Assembly (NCBI RefSeq): GCF_963678635.1
Contig: NC_087067.1
Coordinates: 42,806,696-42,870,695 of the forward strand
Direction of reading: 5' to 3'
Source: Symsagittifera roscoffensis
Taxonomy: Eukaryota; Xenacoelomorpha; Acoela; Convolutidae
Length of the DNA: 64,000 nt
The position numbers and the translations under genes are program-made. The notes below the pieces were generated by a model that saw nothing but the letters and a program-made list of their open reading frames with translations, did not search any database and was not told the origin of the DNA. Below are positions 44,216 to 56,959 of this stretch, piece by piece. The stretch's first letter is position 1, and each line of letters starts with the position of its first letter.

Positions 44216-46526
44216 AAACATAGAGTTGACATCAATTAGATCGACGTGTTCCTGAAAGCTTGGAGTTTTATAGTTAAAAAGGAAACAGTTAGCTAATTTT
44301 TCCACCTGGAGATTATCAAATGGAACAAGGAAAGCCGGTACCAGTGCAAGTAACACAGAATGTTCCGAACGTAGCCTTAAAAACTGCATTTTTTCTCTCA
44401 ATTAAAACCTTTTTTCCGTGTGGTGTGATAAATTGAACAATAAAATAGAAATTAGGCAAATGCGACAGTCATAGTCAAATAGGGCAATTGGAAAACCTTT
44501 TTTTTTGTGGAAAAATGTCTAGACAACCAAAATTTAACTCGTAAAACCAATTTGACAATTTTTTTAATGCCTACGAGACCAATTTAAAAAAACTCAAAAG
44601 GTTTTTCTCATTTTATCCAAGAAGTATATTTTTGATTTTCTAAAGGGCGCAAAAAAACTCCAAAAATTTACTTTACTAGAGTAAAAATCAGTTCAAAATG
44701 GTTTTTCTCGATACTCAGAATTTTTTCATAATTTTAAAATGTTCGAAGAACGACTGAAAGGCCTTTAATATGATTTATCACTCGACCCAGTCTGATGATG
44801 TCTTATGGTACCTGAATAGCATAATATAATGCAAATGTTTCAAATTGCTTTATTATTTCATGACTTCATATTCAGAGCGCGCAGAATCCACATGATTTTG
44901 TTAAACGGTGAACTGATTATAGACTTCCCTAAAAATTGTTATCTCTCAGCGGAATGCAAGTAAACATTGATCATCTTGAAACATCAGGTCATTGTTTATT
45001 TGAAACCTCGCAATCATGATTGGTTAGCTTGAACGAAGAATGTTTTTTTTGGCACATTTGAAACTTTCCGTTAATTTTTGAAACATCGGGTTAATTTTAA
45101 ACTGAAGCCTCGCAATCATGAGAGGCTATTTTGTACAAGGAATGAAAATTTCGCATACCTGAAATATTTTTTATAATAGATTTTTTAAGCTGGTTTTCAG
45201 ATGCGAAGATAGTTAACTAGAAATTTTGATTAAGCTGTGATTCATCTCAGAATGAAGTCTTATCATTTCATCTTGTTTCATGTAATGCAATTTAGACTCT
45301 GCGCAAAAGATTTTATGCAATGCGTATTTGGCTTAACCCTGAAGATGAGTTCAACTGTTACCTCTCGAACAGACAACCAAAAAAATTCATTCCAGTGTTT
45401 CGATTGAAAAGAATATTTGAATATATTTTTTTGCTCATGAAGCGATAACAAGATACCAAGAATTAAAATCAGTTCTGGCTTTTTTATATTTCTAATTGCT
45501 GATTTTTTTTTCAGATTGATTTTTTTAGATTTGATGAAATGCTGAAACAATGTTTTAAAGAGCTTCTACTTGAACAAAGAGCAGTAATTTCTTTTATATA
45601 AAGCAGGTGCGTTTGCTAGTTCAACCAATTGAGGACAGGTGCGGCCACTTCATGAATATCAAAACCCATTATATTTAAGGAATATAATGAAACACCCTAT
45701 ATTAATTTCAGGTTCCGACCAATGTTGGTTTCTACTAAAAGGTGCAACACTTTAAATAGTGCGTAAAAGTTCAAAAGCAATTTAGGGCAATCAATCAAAT
45801 AATGCCGTAAACGATAAAGGGAAAAACTTCAAAAAATAACTAAATGTTAATTCACAGTTTGTTACAATTGATTGCCTAAAATTGCTTGGAATTTAATAAT
45901 AATGAAAAAATTGTTTCTCTTCTGACTCTTCTGAGAATTTTTTTTCCGACCGTGTTATGTAAATAAAATTCTTCATAACAATCTAATGGTTTTTTTTCAA
46001 TTTAATGTGATCCAAATGATGAGTTGAATTTCTTTATTCATTTACTTAAAATTGGTTTCAAACTGATAATCAACAGAAGCTTGTTAACTTTCTCGCTTAA
46101 AAGTTGTAGTCTGATGAGTATATGTTATGCTCATAATTTCAATAATTGCTGGCTTGATTGTAATCACAGAAAGTGTAAATTTCAAATCTTTAAAAATTTA
46201 TTTCAAAATTGTGAGGCAGATTTTTTTTTTCAATTTTTTTTTGCAGAAATTTTTTGAATTTTAAGAAACTCAAGTTGCAGTAGATATGAAGCACAAAAAA
46301 ATAAACGAAAAATAGAGTTCAGAATTTTGCTAATTCAGCAGTGAAATTTGCTAAAAGGAAGAAAATGAAAAGTGATTGCTAATTCATTGCCAAATCAGCG
46401 CTCTTTATGTTCTAGTATTTGATACAGTGCTGATTTAATATTTCCAGATAAAATAAACAAAATTTGTTTTTTTTCTAGACGTCTTTTTCTCAGATTGGGT
46501 TGAAACTTACAAAAAAGGATGAAACA
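44216..46526. other. Gene-poor AT-rich stretch
   Basis: I see no conserved exon, no RNA gene and no clear transposon ends. Open frames are short, A/T-driven and scattered over both strands. Confidence 0.5.
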
Positions 46527-47003
46527 CAAAAGTTGCTTAGATTTTCATCAGAATTGATACGGTGCAATTACTTTCATAAGTCTCAACCAAAATTTTGACC
46601 CAAAAATGTGTGATTTTGATTTTAAAATTAATCAAAATAACGCTGAAACTAGTGTTAATTGATATAAAAAAGTTTATTCAAAAGAAGCTTCTCACACAAC
46701 TCAACAAAGTTTTGCAAGTAAAACGTTTGAAATTTGCTTAATGCAAAGATTTTGATTTTTATATAGTAAAATTGACCTTCTTTGGCCATCAACCAAAAGT
46801 ATATTCTCTTTTACAGACTTCTAGAAGTTTTATCCTTCTAGAATTTTGCTGGGCTGTATAGCAAGCTTCTTTTGATTAATTTTAAAATTGAATTAATACT
46901 GTAATTTCAGCGTTTTTCTTGAATAATTAGGGCAAAATTTTGTTTGAGAATTTTGAGAAAAAAAACGCCCATTTTAATTCTGGTGAAACTCTAAGCAACT
47001 GTT
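46527..47003. repeat. Imperfect long inverted repeat, MITE-like
   Basis: AAAAGTTGCTTAGATTTTCA near 46527 faces TGAAACTCTAAGCAACTG near 46984-47001; inside, TTTTAAAATTAATCAAAA and AACGCTGAAA on the left face TTTTGATTAATTTTAAAA and TTTCAGCGTT on the right. Arms of roughly 170 bp with many mismatches. No ORF. An old foldback or MITE. Confidence 0.55.
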
Positions 47004-47340
47004 GTTCAGTTTACTTCTTGTCTAATGTTAACCAATTTTGAAAGAAAAACCATTTGAATTTTCCAGTAATGTTCGCTGTGTCCCGTTAATTTAAATCTGC
47101 TCTGTTTTTATAGCAAAACATTTAAAAATGCATCGCTAATCTACCACTAATCGCTGAAGTTTCGGATTTTCCATCAGTGAATCAGTGCTAATTCAGCGCT
47201 TAAATTTACAATTTGGGTTAATTTTACCGCTAAATAATCGATGGCGATCACTGTTTTTAAAAAAAAATTTCGATTGCTAATTTCCAATGGGAACTCAACT
47301 CGCGTAGCAAGTTTTTTTTCGTTCTGTTTCTGCTCTACAG

Positions 47341-47491
47341 GCGAAGTTATTTCAAGTCAACCAAATGAGAGTTGGAGGGTACTGGGCTGTGATAGAGACT
47401 ACAGCAGCAGTGGACTCAAGAGAGGAGTTCAAACTTGTTCAACAACAGTTCTGTCAGAGAAGTCACTGAGGACGAGGAGCAATGTGTGCAA
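47341..47491 (+). CDS. Candidate exon, Cys-containing, unassigned
   Basis: A 151-bp open stretch between a good acceptor (GCTCTACAG) and a good donor (GTGAGA), with G/C content above the flanks. Its frame reads WRVLGCDRDYSSSGL, then VQTCSTTVL, and ends SNVC. I do not recognise the domain. It leaves two bases of a codon, which does not fit the phase of the lectin-like exon at 48419, so the two may not be direct neighbours. Confidence 0.3.
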
Positions 47492-48418
47492 GTGAGATTT
47501 GTTTCGCTTGTAGCAATTCACTGCTGTTGTTAGTGCAAATTTTATGTACAGATTTTTTAAGAAGCATGGTTTTTCACTTAAACACTTTAACAGTTTTGCG
47601 GGATGTTCGGAGTAAGTGTTTTGATTTTTTTTTCCAGACAAACTTTGACTTCTAACTTAGTTTTTATTTTTTGAGAAAAAGACATTAGCAACTTTCAGAA
47701 TATGTATAAAATCAGTCAAAATTTGCTGGTTGAACCAGCAGTTTTTGTTAGATTTTTCTTACAATTCTGAAAGATGGTAATGTCTAGCACTCAAACATTA
47801 AAAACATCTTATCTGCGACTGTTTTTTGTAAGGTAATAGGGGCACAAAGTTGTGAATTTAGCCACTTTGGGATGCATGATTCCGAATAAGTTTCCAAACT
47901 TTTTGAAGTGTAGAGCAGGCTACAAAAAATTGGCTGAAGCCTCTTTCCGAATTGAAATGAGGCAGGGTAACTGATTTTAAAATTGCATGAATTTTTTGTC
48001 CTTGACACTTGCCTTTTGGGGAAAATTTTCTGAAATTTTTTTTCATCAGAAATAAAACTGCAGTTGGAAAAATGAGGACTTCGGCCTAATGCAAGCATTC
48101 AAACTAAGTGTTAGTACAATATGACCAAGGTGTACCGGCTGGTGATAATAATAAGTTATAACATCAAAAATATAGGTTAGCAAAAAGGTTAGTTATAATA
48201 TAGGTTAACAAAAATATTGGCTAAATTACCTTCGAGATAACTTTAACCGAATATTTAGGAATTAAGCAAGTGTAAATTTTAGAAGCAGGCGCTCATCAAT
48301 AATGATACTTATCGAAAGTTTGATTGTATGAATTAAATAAGTAAAATAAATTTAAAAAAAATTACTTTTCCATGAAAGTATAGAAAAAAAAATATAATGA
48401 CCGATTTTTTTTTATTAG

Positions 48419-48774
48419 ATGCGCAAATGGAGCTAACTAAAGTTATACAATGGATGAAGTCGGGAATCCCGAACACCGTCCGAACACTCGACGAGGCAAT
48501 TGCTTTCTGCTCGGAGATCGGAGGAACTCTTTTCGGCGAACTGGATGGCACAGTCAAACAGCTGGTATATCTGCTGCGTGAACCAGAAATCATCAACATC
48601 ATGTTTTTAGGAGCACTCTATGACACAGCAACTGCATCGTGGATAACCCTACGTGTAATTGATATCACTGACAAAATTATATGGGCCAGCGATCATCCAA
48701 TTGACCCAGTCAATTATCCTGGACTTTATCTCGTCGACAAACATGTAGCAACTACAAAACGAGCAAACGATTGA
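48419..48774 (+). CDS. Candidate terminal exon with C-type-lectin-like domain
   Basis: After a TTTTTTTTATTAG acceptor an open frame runs 118 codons to a stop. TLDEAIAFCSEIGGTLF matches the helix-2 region of C-type lectin-like domains (S-x-x-EA-x-x-FC-x-x-x-GG-x-L), and IMFLGALYD with later Trp residues (ASWITL, IIWASDHP) matches their core strands. The two last conserved Cys and the calcium-binding EPN/WND motifs are not visible, so sugar binding is unlikely. The composition is clearly coding-like. The upstream exons, and hence a signal peptide, were not found. Confidence 0.48.
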
Positions 48775-48869
48775 ACAATTAAAAATATATATTAACTTAT
48801 TTTTTTCGTAAATTATTTTTTTTAGTGTAGCATGATATGTATAGAATGAAATAACGCACTGGAAAAATA

Positions 48870-49326
48870 GGGTCTAGGACAACAAGCCGACGGGACTTCA
48901 AGCCGAAAGGACTTGAAGCCGAAATTAAAACTTTACAAGCACCCCAAAACGCTATTTTATCATCTGCAAAATGTTGCTTTTCTAAAATTTTGGCAAGTTT
49001 AGTCCATAATAAGCGTTATTCATGACAATGCAGCGTTTGTGATTCGCATCCGTTAATAACATCAGCCGGTTTTTGAAATGCATAAATTATAAACATGAAA
49101 AATGCCTTCAACCATGTTTTACTTTTCAACTTTCGGGAACATCATTTGGAAGCTTAAATTATATGCAAACGCCAATAACTAGTGAAGAAAGATCATGAAA
49201 TTCAGAAATTTTTCAAAAAAGTTTTCAAATTGTTCATATTTCACGACTTTATAAGGAATTATTCGGCTTGAAGTCCCTAATTTTACAATTCGGCTTGAAT
49301 ACCCGTCGGCTTGATGTCCGGCACCC
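48870..49326. mobile_element. MITE, ~457 bp, with ~25-bp terminal inverted repeats
   Basis: The left end GGGTCTAGGACAACAAGCCG and the right end, read in reverse, GGGTGCCGGACATCAAGCCG are inverted copies, both continuing ACGGG. Inside each end lie extra copies of CTTCAAGCCGAA in both orientations. There is no transposase frame, so it is a non-autonomous DNA transposon. Confidence 0.8.
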
Positions 49327-52260
49327 GAAAAATAATATTGCTCTAAGTGTAGAGAAATCAAATTTTTGTTTCTTCATCAATTAAATAAATCTTTTTGAAA
49401 TTTTTGACAACAATGAAGTTTCATATCAACACATTATATTTGTGCCAAAAACTTTTACAGATCAATCAAAGCGCAATCGGACCATTCACGACTTTGCCCT
49501 GATATACAAACTTTCTTGTCTGTTTGATGTGCATGATTTCAATTGATTATAAATAATTAGAAAATCAAGCTCACTCAGTAATGCATATGAATAGGATCGT
49601 AGATTTTAAAATTATAGAATAAAGTTTTTTTTTTCAACGTTTTTCTGCTGTGCCAGAGCGCAAGTTTCCTTGAAGAAGAATTTTGAGCTCGAACTTTTTT
49701 ACTGGGGAAAAACACTTGCGGTTGGAACAAACACACAACTGGAAAAACTATGTAGAAATCAAATCAAGCAATCAACTTTGTCAATTTATTAGACAATTTC
49801 TTATAAGGTAAAACTTTTTAAGTAAAACTAAAGATATCTTTACAAACTCATAAAACTCAGGCAATGCGTAACAAAATTTATTTGCACAATCATTTTTTTA
49901 TTAAAAAATACAACTAGAATGTGTCCAATTCTTACAAAATTTTCAATTTGACACTCCAATAATTTATTAAAGTCACAGATCTCTTGCTTTTAAGAACAGC
50001 CCATTCCTACATAAAGAGTTGAGGTGCTCGAACATAAGCATCTGGCTTTTGAAACCCAATTAATATTCGTTCGATAAAAAACATCGGCTGAGCAGGTCGA
50101 TACAAAGCTTCACAAAGGTCGATAAGAGAGTCATCCCAATTCGATACTGATTCAATTAGAGACCGTCGACAAGTTAATCAGGGCCGGTAGAAAAGTTGAA
50201 TAGGATCCATCCGCGAGTTGATCGGGGTCAAAACATGAGTGCAACTTTATGAAAATTTTTGTCTCTTCTAAATATTTTTTCTATTATAAAACTCTTTTAG
50301 ACACCAAATTTTTTTACTTCCCACAGTGATTAAAAAGCCGCTTGTCAATTAAGCTACCAAATTGAAGGAATGTTTTCTTTTCTTGGTAGAAAAGAAACAA
50401 AACGTAAACCAAAAAACTGCAAAAGCTTTTGAAGAAAAATTGAGGAAAAGTTTAACAATGACTAATGATTCGAAAAACAATTTTTTTTGGGATTAGTTAC
50501 GGGGTGACCTCGCAGGGATACTTATGCTTGATGTAGCAATATATCATGAATCAGTGCTGCAATTGTACTGATCATGAACAAGTGGCCACTGATCAGGGCC
50601 GGGAACAGCGATGAATATTTTAACTAAAGGGCACCACTGAATCATGAATAATTCAGTGTGGCGATGGCTATTCCGAAAACTAGCGCTGATTTGGAGATAA
50701 TTAGGCGCTAACACTGAAATCCATCGTTGTTTCAGATATGATTTAGGGCTAATTCAGAGTTTGGGTTTTCAGCGCTGATTCGGAGATATTTTAGTACTAT
50801 TTCAGAGTTTTATCTACGCTTTTGTCCTGATCATGCGTAAGTCACCACTGATCAGGGCTTGAAACAGCAATAATGATCTATGCGACGCCAACCCGGGTTC
50901 ACACTAGTCGAACACTATAAAAATTATAATTTTCCAACATGTTAGCTGCACAGTTAACGAAATTTAGGAATCTTCATCAAATTCAAAGATGTTCGGTTGC
51001 GAAATTGGATCGACCCAAAAAGTGGAGAATAAACAAACAAAATAGCACAATTTCGTGCTAAAAAGCAAATGAATTTCTTACTTACCTTAAACCAGGCTCG
51101 AGAATTGAAGTGCTTTAACAGTCCATTCCAGGTTAACCAACTGTTTACTGTGTACAAAATGCCGCGAAGAGTTCATTTTATTGCGGAAATTGGAAGAGTT
51201 CAAATTTATAAATGAGTTAAGGAAAAAGGAAACAAAAATGACAACTTAATTGTTATCCGAAAAAAAAATTTTGAAAACTTTTTTGATTGGTACTTTTTTG
51301 CTTTGATTTGAATGCAATGTGAATGCAATTTGAATGAGTTAGCGTGGACAAAGTAACAAACAATCTTTGATATTCACCAAATGCAATCAAAACACATTTG
51401 TTTTTAGCCAAATGTGAGATTGTTTTATTAAAGAAATAATTTTCAAACTCTTTCGGAAACAAGTTAAGTGTGCATTTGAGAAAATTCAATTCAGTTTTGT
51501 TCGAAAATTTAAATCTGATTCATGCTTAATTAATGTTCAATTCAAGTATCGGCGATTGAATACTCGTCAAATTAGTTTATTTGGGCTGGCTTATAAATGT
51601 GAGAAATCTCAAGTCCAATTTTTTTTATCCAACATTCGGCAAAATGAGAAAATAAATCGGAGCAACCAAAGGGACATACTTTGATTGGGTATTGATTTTG
51701 ATATCAAAAACTTCTCAGAAAAATTTTGCACTCAAGCTTCGATTGGCTTGTTACGCTTTTGTCGGATTACATATTTTTCACAAAAACGGCAATTTTTCTT
51801 TTGGAACCAATTTTTGTTGAGTTGACAAAAAGTCATTGAGGGTTTAGTTTCGTTGGATATCTTAAAAGTTTTGAAAAACCACTTTGAGAGATATACGATT
51901 ATCCAGGGTGTCCGCCAAATGAAAGGACAGCTGTGAAAACGACAAAGTTTTAGATTGGGTCTTAAAGTCGACGCCACATGCAATTCTCTAATTGTTTTTC
52001 AGAACAATTAAAATACAAACCACTTAATTTCGAACAGTTAAATTTAAATGCTTCAACGCAATTTTTTGTCGTAGTGTCATTTCGTCTTATTGTTCTGTTG
52101 ACTTACTTATCGTTTTCTAGGTGCAGAGACTTTGATGGATGTATTTTTTTTGAAATGCAGTTTTAGGCTTCATTCTTAGGTTGATGAAAGGTTAGAAATT
52201 GTATGGTTAAAAGATTTCGCTTTTTCTTCATTTTCTTTTTTAAGTTATTTTCTTGATTAG
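49327..52260. other. Gene-poor stretch with low-copy repeats
   Basis: No conserved exon recognised. A pair of diverged direct repeats (CTGATCATG, then CCACTGATCAGGGC and AACAGC) lies at 50568-50615 and 50828-50876, each with a small inverted GATCA core. Between them, CAGCGCTGATT-CGGAGATA-like words repeat. Confidence 0.45.
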
Positions 52261-54266
52261 TCTAGCTGAGTTAGAACCGATGTGGTTAACTCATAGAGTA
52301 ATTTCGGATAGGGTACACCGTCTGCTCGTCACGCTATCTTAATTTCGGCCGGATAGATTCGTGCAACTTCTTAGTCTAATACCGATCCTAATCTTACTCT
52401 TATACTATCTAGTCTCAGGTTGCTTAACTAGTTTCTGCTAGGCTCAATAGATCTAGGGTATACTGGTTTATTGCGGCTGCTGAAGTTCTCTTGGAGAGGC
52501 AACTAATTTCTAAGTTAAATTCAAATCTCTCTGGTGCTGAAATTACAAGTAATTTCAGCACTTACAAATAAGTGGGTTGTTAGTTAGATGGATCATGATT
52601 GGTTAATATTAAATACTTTACAGTGGTAAAATATCTAATTTATCCAATCATAATATGTAGTTTAGATCAGGTTCCACCCATCCGGGTTTACAGAGTTTTT
52701 TAGAATAGTCTTTCTGCAATTCAAAGGATGGATGATGGACGTTGGTATTTGGCGAACATCATTTTTCTTCTGGGTTCTCTTGTTAGAGAAGTTCCAGGAT
52801 CAATCGTTGTGTCTTCTTATGACAACGACTGGGTTTTCTCAACAAACTCAAATCTGATTTCAGAATGGTTTGCTATGACAGGTTTTTCTGTTTCATGTAG
52901 AGAACTTCTTTTGTGTTCAACCTAGTCTGGGAATGGCGTGGAGATTGTGCGTGGAGGGGATGCCTGGTTACTCGGATCTGTACGTATACTTGAACATCGA
53001 GGTGGTCACTGGTCTAGTTCAAGGAAGTCCTTTTCTGCGAAGTCAAGTCGTACTATAAATCCTTTGAGTTGTGATTGTGGTTGGCATATTGATTGTGGTT
53101 GGCCATTCTTTTTCGAGTGTAGTGGGGTCATTTTGTCTTTGGATGTTCGTCTTTGGTGTTGTATGTTAATCTATATACTGCAAGGTATAATTTACATTTT
53201 ATAAAATTTTTATTAGTTCAGTGTTTTAATTATGATTTTGGTTATTTGTTTTCACAAAAGCTTTTTGTTTTAGTTCGGTTATTTTGAAGAGTTACTCACC
53301 CTTGAGTACCTCTTATTAAAAATAGAAGTGTGGTCACAAAGCGTGGATGTAGCGCGGTGGGTTAGGCCGGCTATAGAGCATGCTCAGGACGTCCTCTCTA
53401 GTGGGTTAGGCCAGGAGTGGGAGTATGATTTCGTGCGGTTTCTGTGAGAGGTCCTGTTATGTGATAACGTTTTATGTTGGGTTTGTTGTGGTTTTTCTTA
53501 TGTTTCGTTGGTTGTGTCCTTTTTTCAAAAACCAAATTGTTTTTGGTATGGGTTTGTCTTTCGACTTTTTTGTGTTTTATTATTTCTTTCTTAGACTTTA
53601 TAATAGTCTTCAAAAGAATAAATTATCCAGTTTTAAACTGGGTTAATCCGGTTTGAGTACCGTTGGTTTCCTTTTCTTAGTCATGCTGTTATTCTATGAT
53701 TTTTGGTGTTTAGTAAGCTGCGTTGGTTAGTTTTGTTTGGTATATAATTCCTTTCCAACCGGGTTAAAGGAAAGTTTGAAATTTGTTATCTTGTGTTAGA
53801 ATTGTTGAGTGTGAAAACTTGAAACTGAAATTCATTATTTAAACAATTCTTCGTGGGCGAGCTGTGCGAGTTTGGATAGAATTCTTGTGCGAGTGAATGG
53901 AAATATCAAAAGGTTAGTACTGCATTTTCGTCTTATCAATTTACTACATAGAATTTCAATTTTACTGCTAGTTTTGGGGAAAATTTAAGTTACAAATTTT
54001 CATCATTATTAGAATTACTGCTTTTAGGGAAAAAATTTATAAATTAATTTACTACATTAGTATGAATTTTATTGAATTTATCTAGTGCAAAATATTAATA
54101 GAGTTTTGAAGAATTTGAAGAAGTTTTAAATTTTTATTTTTCTCTTGTGTCGTTGCAGATTATCGTGGGATGAAGACTAAAAATCTAAATAAGACATGGA
54201 TAAAGATTGGTTAGTATTTATTTCAAAAACTATTAGTGAAAAATATGTATAAATTATACTTACCTG
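52261..54266. other. Flank downstream of the LTR element's frames; no gene recognised
   Basis: The plus-strand frames at 52728-53204 look like no known protein. GTGGGTTAGGCC occurs twice (near 53360 and 53402). The 3' LTR of the minus-strand element should lie here or further left, but I could not match a repeat to the 63-64 kb side by eye. Confidence 0.4.
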
Positions 54267-56075
54267 TTAGTCGTCGGGGAAAAAACCGTGGGGGAAGATG
54301 TTGTGTATTATGTCGGAATTTGTTAGTAATTTTGCTAGTATGCGAATGATGTTTTTAGTTTGAAGCAGTGGCCAAAGCAATTGAAGTGCTTTAATAGTTT
54401 TTAGTTCTTCAGTGCCAACTGCAAACTCATAAGGTGTGTTTTGGATGAGATTATATAATTTGTGATTGTATTTAGTGTTGTGGATGAATTCTAATATCGG
54501 GATTTCTATAGGTTGAATAAATTCATGTGGGATAAGGAAGGGTCTGGATTCTTCTGCGTTGAAGGTCTTCGTGATGGGACAAAAAATATACATTTGGGTT
54601 ATGGGATCATAATTGCGAAGAATACCGTGAAGGTTAGTATCTTTGATGCAATATGTGAAGTTAAGAAAAAATGGTGAAGTGTATTTAGAGTTAATAAACT
54701 GAAAACGGTGGTGTGGTTGTCTTGATGGAGTGTGCAGGTCAAAATGATTTTGTATGAAGCGATAGTATGTATATGTGTGGGTTTGTTTAGTTCGTAACAT
54801 AATGTCGTGTGAGCAGTGCAAATCGCGTTCATGTGGTGCAAGGAAATTGAAGGTTAGTGAAAATAATTGAAATCTTTCTTGAAAACTTTCGTAAGCTTGC
54901 ATGTCGGTTAGTGCTTCAGAAATGACGTGGTCGAATTTGCGATCAAATATATTGAGTTTAAATACATATGGTGTTTTGATGAATAATGTTTCTGTGATTT
55001 GTGGGTTAGCGAAGCGATCATCATCTAAAAATTGGTCTTGGTTAGCTCGGATTATGTAATGATCGTAATATTCTAGTGTATATCCGTTAGCTCGGGGTGC
55101 AGTGAATGTTTTTAGTGACTTTTTATATCCTATATAAGTAAATTGTCTATGTGTTAGTGGTGTGGTGAGTCGATATAGCATATTTTGATTTCTTTCTATA
55201 TCGATGTGAGTATTAGATATAGGTAGGCAAAGGGGATTAGGAAAATGATAATATGATGTCCAATGAAGTGTAGGCATTAAAACTTGTTCATCTACAAAAC
55301 TACGTGTGCCGTTAGTGTCGTTAGGGGTGTTCAAAGTATACTGTGGAAATGAAGGTAAGGTGATTGCTAAAAAATCTTTCGTGTTAGTGTGATTTGGATG
55401 ATTAATATATTCACGGGCTGTTCCTGGTTTTGTTGGAAATGGATGGTTTGGGAATTTTCTTTTGAAAGTGCGATAAGCTCTATTAGTGCTATTTGATGAT
55501 TCGGTGGGTGTGGATGATGGTGCTAATGATGCGGTATAAGCTGAAGAGGGTGTAGGGGTAGATGGGTTTGATGATTCTATTGTGGATGAAATCTGATTTA
55601 TAGTGGGGGTGTCAAGGTGGAAGGGTTGTTGTTGTAGGGTGATAAAATTATCTAGTTCTTGGGAGATTTGGGGAGTATCTGGAGAATTGGATGATCGGTC
55701 TGAATGAAATGAAGAGTAGGTTGGGGTGGCTTGTGAAGCATAAGAGGGTGTAGAAATGGATGGGAGTGGGTTATTTGGTGGGATTGGTTGAAAAGGGGGT
55801 GTTGAAAAAATTGAGGAGTTGGTTTGAAAATTATTGGATGGAGATGGTTCAGAGTCTGCAAATTCATCAGGGGTTTCAATATTTGGGTTATTGAGTTGTG
55901 AAATGGAGTATAAAGCTGAGATATGTGAATTAGTGTCTGAATTCATGCCTGATATTATATTACTGGTTGGGAAATCGGGTGGCGGGAAAGCAAAAAGTGG
56001 AATTATTGTAATTGGAGTGTTGAGGTTGGTTGGATGGGAATTTGAGCGGTGTAGGGATCCAAGTTGTCGGCTCAT
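54267..56075 (-). CDS. LTR element, last frame (602 residues), function unknown
   Basis: The first ~220 residues are Ser/Pro/Thr/Asn-rich and look disordered; the rest is a globular-looking region rich in aromatic residues (YIGYKKSLKTF, YYDHYIIRANQDQFLDDD) with few Cys. I recognise no family. No signal peptide or membrane helix is evident. Its overlap with the frame upstream suggests expression from the same messenger. It may be an accessory protein of the element. Confidence 0.5.
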   Translation of the reverse strand: MSRQLGSLHRSNSHPTNLNTPITIIPLFAFPPPDFPTSNIISGMNSDTNSHISALYSISQLNNPNIETPDEFADSEPSPSNNFQTNSSIFSTPPFQPIPPNNPLPSISTPSYASQATPTYSSFHSDRSSNSPDTPQISQELDNFITLQQQPFHLDTPTINQISSTIESSNPSTPTPSSAYTASLAPSSTPTESSNSTNRAYRTFKRKFPNHPFPTKPGTAREYINHPNHTNTKDFLAITLPSFPQYTLNTPNDTNGTRSFVDEQVLMPTLHWTSYYHFPNPLCLPISNTHIDIERNQNMLYRLTTPLTHRQFTYIGYKKSLKTFTAPRANGYTLEYYDHYIIRANQDQFLDDDRFANPQITETLFIKTPYVFKLNIFDRKFDHVISEALTDMQAYESFQERFQLFSLTFNFLAPHERDLHCSHDIMLRTKQTHTYTYYRFIQNHFDLHTPSRQPHHRFQFINSKYTSPFFLNFTYCIKDTNLHGILRNYDPITQMYIFCPITKTFNAEESRPFLIPHEFIQPIEIPILEFIHNTKYNHKLYNLIQNTPYEFAVGTEELKTIKALQLLWPLLQTKNIIRILAKLLTNSDIIHNIFPHGFFPDD

Positions 56076-56959
56076 CGTGGGCTAAAAAAATTATTATTTT
56101 GAGACTGAAAAGCGGTGGTATGGGGTTGTTCTATAATTTGTTCATATGTATTTTCATCTAGTGAATGATGTGTCATTATATGTTTAATGGGACTTTGTGA
56201 TATGGTTGGTCTAAAATTTGGATTATGTGTTATTGCTAAATTTCGAAAATTTCGTGGAACTAGGGATAATGGATGATTATGTGGTAGGGATGGTAACTGT
56301 GGTGCTGTAGGCGTTATTTCTACATTGTTATGTTCTTCGTCGTATGTGTTCTGTCTTGTTGCTATTTTTGTGTTGTATTCTTTTATTTGTGCGTCTAAAA
56401 GAATTTTGTTTATTGATGATGAAAAAATTCCAAAAAATCCTGCAAATAGTATTCGTGCTACACTTGCTTGTCTATTTACTTGTGTGTGTATAGCGCATGT
56501 ATTATAGATTCCTTTTAAAAGTGAAAAAAGAAATCCTATAAAGTTAAACATTGCGTATAAAATAGTTAATTTTTCTAAGATGTAATAGGGCCATCCTAGA
56601 AAATCAAGAATTTCATTTTTTAGTGTAACAAAGCTAAAAATATTTATAGGTGAGATATCTTGTGGTCGGTATTTTTCTCCGTTTAGATATATATAGTCTT
56701 TAATGTCTTTAAAATATCCGCTATAATCTTGTGTATAAATATCTACAAATCCTGCGGTTTCGGCAAGTTTGCGTAAGTTTTGGTCAATTGATTGTCTTTG
56801 TATAGTGTCCATTTGTGTCAATAATTCTTGGAATTGTTGTGTTCTAATGTGATGTTGGATATCGGATTTTGAATATATTCCAATTGATTGTAGGTCGATA
56901 TTTGGGTTTCGAGCAATAGCTCTAATGCTTTCAGGTGAAAATTTTTTGAGTGATTGCAT
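56072..56959 (-). CDS. LTR element, membrane-segment frame (295 residues)
   Basis: Residues ~30-70 are helix-prone with many Gln (coiled-coil-like), and residues ~130-152 (LTILYAMFNFIGFLFSLL) and ~166-182 (LFAGFFGIFSS) are hydrophobic, followed by a long polar tail. This is the layout of an envelope transmembrane subunit. It overlaps the last frame by four bases (ATGA type). Confidence 0.5.
   Translation of the reverse strand: MQSLKKFSPESIRAIARNPNIDLQSIGIYSKSDIQHHIRTQQFQELLTQMDTIQRQSIDQNLRKLAETAGFVDIYTQDYSGYFKDIKDYIYLNGEKYRPQDISPINIFSFVTLKNEILDFLGWPYYILEKLTILYAMFNFIGFLFSLLKGIYNTCAIHTQVNRQASVARILFAGFFGIFSSSINKILLDAQIKEYNTKIATRQNTYDEEHNNVEITPTAPQLPSLPHNHPLSLVPRNFRNLAITHNPNFRPTISQSPIKHIMTHHSLDENTYEQIIEQPHTTAFQSQNNNFFSPR

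Noticed and set aside
47341-48774. One two-exon lectin gene from 47341-47491 joined to 48419-48774
   Set aside because: Exon phases do not match (two bases left against two needed), so a direct join is not supported.
52728-53204. Two plus-strand frames next to the LTR element
   Set aside because: No similarity to any family, no splice context; likely chance open frames in flank or LTR sequence.
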